DNA of 7,178 nucleotides from Betaproteobacteria bacterium (GTDB lineage Bacteria; Pseudomonadota; Gammaproteobacteria; Burkholderiales; Burkholderiaceae_C). Under the pieces are notes generated by a model that worked only from the letters and a program-made list of their open reading frames with translations, was not told the DNA's origin and ran no database searches. The stretch's first letter is position 1; every line of letters starts with the position of its first letter. Of this stretch, positions 5,965 through 7,178 are shown in pieces. A program made the position numbers and the translations under genes. The DNA lies in assembly GCA_009927195.1 (NCBI GenBank), contig RFNL01000132.1, positions 1-7,178 of the forward strand, in the 5' to 3' direction.

Positions 5965-6810
5965 ATGGCACCGCACACCAGCAATATTCGAGTTCAACCT
6001 TTAGCCGGAGCTATTGGAGCAGAGGTGGTTGGCATGGATCTTCGACAACCCCTGTCTACAGATGCCGCTCAGTGGCTGCGCGATATTTTTTTAAAGCACC
6101 AAGTGATTTTTTTACGCGACCAAGCAATGAGTTTGGCGCAATACATGGCTTTTGCCAATGCCATGGGCAAGCCCAGCGAATACCCTTTTGTCAAAGGGCT
6201 GGACGGATACCCCTGCATCATTGAAGTCAAAAAACTAGAACATGAGACCGTCAACTTTGGCGGCATTTGGCACTCAGACACCACATACCTCGAGCAACCC
6301 CCCATGGGATCGATGCTGTTAGCGCGGGAAGTGCCGCCTTATGGCGGTGACACCTTGTTTGCCAGCCAATACAAAGCCTGGGAAACCCTCTCACCCACCA
6401 TGCAGTCCATGATTGACTCGCTGGTAGGCATAAACAGTTCGGCTAAAGCCGACGTCAGCCGCACCCGCGAAGACCGATTGAAATCTGATGGCAAAGCCGG
6501 TGACCGCACCGAGTACCGATCCAAGCACCCCATGGTTCGGGTGCATCCGGAGACGGGCCGCAAAGCCTTGTACGTCAATATCGCGCACACCGTGGGCATA
6601 GAGGGCCTGACTGATGAAGAAAGCGCACCTTTGTTGCACTTCTTATTCCAACACCAAGTTAAAGTAGAGTTCACTTGCCGCTTTGTGTGGCAAACCCATT
6701 CTCTGGCCTTTTGGGACAACCGCTGCGCTCAGCACAACCCAGTCAACGATTACCATGGTTACAGACGTGTGATGCACCGCATCACCTTGGAAGGCGACAC
6801 CCCGCGCTGA
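5965..6810 (+). CDS. TauD/TfdA-family Fe(II)/2-oxoglutarate-dependent dioxygenase
   Basis: A complete 281-residue enzyme of the usual family length. Members hydroxylate a substrate carbon while converting 2-oxoglutarate and oxygen to succinate and CO2. The product often breaks down to release sulfite, an alcohol, a phenol or an amine. The iron ligands are visible: His103 and Asp105 in WHSDTTY, and His257 in DNRCAQHNPV. Arg268 and Arg272 in RRVMHRITLEGD correspond to the region that binds the 2-oxoglutarate carboxylate, and Thr130 in GGDT is also conserved. The ATG has AGGAG (5954-5958) 6 bases upstream and lies 24 bases after the SDR stop. No signal peptide is seen, so it acts in the cytosol, probably on the molecule brought in by the divergent importer. 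Nothing in the sequence identifies the substrate as taurine or any other known one, so no symbol is given. Confidence 0.94.
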   Translation: MAPHTSNIRVQPLAGAIGAEVVGMDLRQPLSTDAAQWLRDIFLKHQVIFLRDQAMSLAQYMAFANAMGKPSEYPFVKGLDGYPCIIEVKKLEHETVNFGGIWHSDTTYLEQPPMGSMLLAREVPPYGGDTLFASQYKAWETLSPTMQSMIDSLVGINSSAKADVSRTREDRLKSDGKAGDRTEYRSKHPMVRVHPETGRKALYVNIAHTVGIEGLTDEESAPLLHFLFQHQVKVEFTCRFVWQTHSLAFWDNRCAQHNPVNDYHGYRRVMHRITLEGDTPR

Positions 6811-6834
6811 GCTCAACCTTGATTTGGAGGCCTT

Positions 6835-7178
6835 ATGAAGTTGTATGGCACTTGGCACCTGGTCGCAACCGTAGGAACCGACGATCAAGGCCAACCCAGC
6901 CACCGCCCATTTGGCGCAGAGCCTTTTGGGGTTTTGTGTTTCACGCCGAATGACCGCATGATTTGCGCGGTGTGCAATAACGCGGTGGACTTGAGTGAAG
7001 AAGACTCACCGCGTGAATACGCCTCCTACGGCGGACCATTCACTTTCAACGGGACCACCTTGGTGACCACGGTCGATATGGCCTCAGATCCTGCGCGACT
7101 GGGCACACAACAAGTGCGAAAAGTGCGTTTTGATGGTAAGCGCTTAACCCTGACACCGCCAGCGCGCACCTTCAAAGG
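6835..7178 (+). CDS. Lipocalin-like domain protein, 3' end outside the window
   Basis: The first 114 residues are visible; the frame runs off the right edge. The start ATG has GGAGG (6826-6830) 4 bases upstream and follows the dioxygenase stop by 24 bases, so it is probably the third gene of the operon. The pattern resembles the bacterial lipocalin-like domain (Pfam Lipocalin_5 type): an opening GTWHLVA (5-11), PFGVLCFTPNDRM (30-42), a middle YASYGGPFTFNG (62-73), TLVTTVDMASDP (75-86), and LGTQQVRKVRFDGKRLTLTPP (88-108) as alternating beta strands. No signal peptide is present. Such proteins are small beta-barrels that often sit beside catabolic oxygenase or dehydrogenase genes, with unproven roles in binding or converting hydrophobic small molecules. 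The family call rests on motif memory and is moderately sure; the function is unknown. Confidence 0.72.
   Translation, partial: MKLYGTWHLVATVGTDDQGQPSHRPFGAEPFGVLCFTPNDRMICAVCNNAVDLSEEDSPREYASYGGPFTFNGTTLVTTVDMASDPARLGTQQVRKVRFDGKRLTLTPPARTFK

Overview
The window looks like a piece of a betaproteobacterial chromosome, probably Burkholderiales in or near the Comamonadaceae. This rests on the family resemblance of the proteins, the mid-range GC content and the fused branched-chain-type permease. It is an inference from sequence style, not an identification. Nothing mobile is visible: no transposase, integrase, tRNA, rRNA or CRISPR array. Almost all of the sequence is coding, in two divergent gene sets that start from a 116-base intergenic region at 5039-5154.

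The minus-strand set reads from 5038 down to the left edge. It encodes a secreted periplasmic ligand-binding protein (3818-5038), the ATPases LivG (2973-3737) and LivF (2270-2980, overlapping livG by 8 bases), and a single-chain permease that fuses the LivH and LivM domains (371-2254). It ends with a small cupin protein (1-337) cut off by the window edge. Together these make a complete ABC importer of the branched-chain/hydrophobic amino acid transporter (HAAT) family. A 16-bp stem-loop at 3761-3803 lies between the binding-protein gene and livG. It has no U-tract, so it looks like an mRNA-processing or attenuation element rather than a full terminator.

The plus-strand set begins with an SDR-fold protein using a GTG start (5155-5940). 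It is followed by a TauD/TfdA-type Fe(II)/2-oxoglutarate dioxygenase (5965-6810) and a lipocalin-like protein cut by the right edge (6835-7178). Each gene follows the previous one after exactly 24 bases and has its own ribosome binding site, so they probably form one operon.

The simplest reading is a substrate-specific uptake-and-catabolism module: the importer captures a small organic molecule, and the dioxygenase, SDR-like protein, cupin and lipocalin-like protein act on it or its products. The substrate cannot be read from the sequence, and no regulator gene is present in the window. The most unusual protein is the SDR. It keeps the nucleotide-binding motifs, but the aligned Asn, Tyr and Lys of the catalytic tetrad, and probably the Ser, are all replaced.
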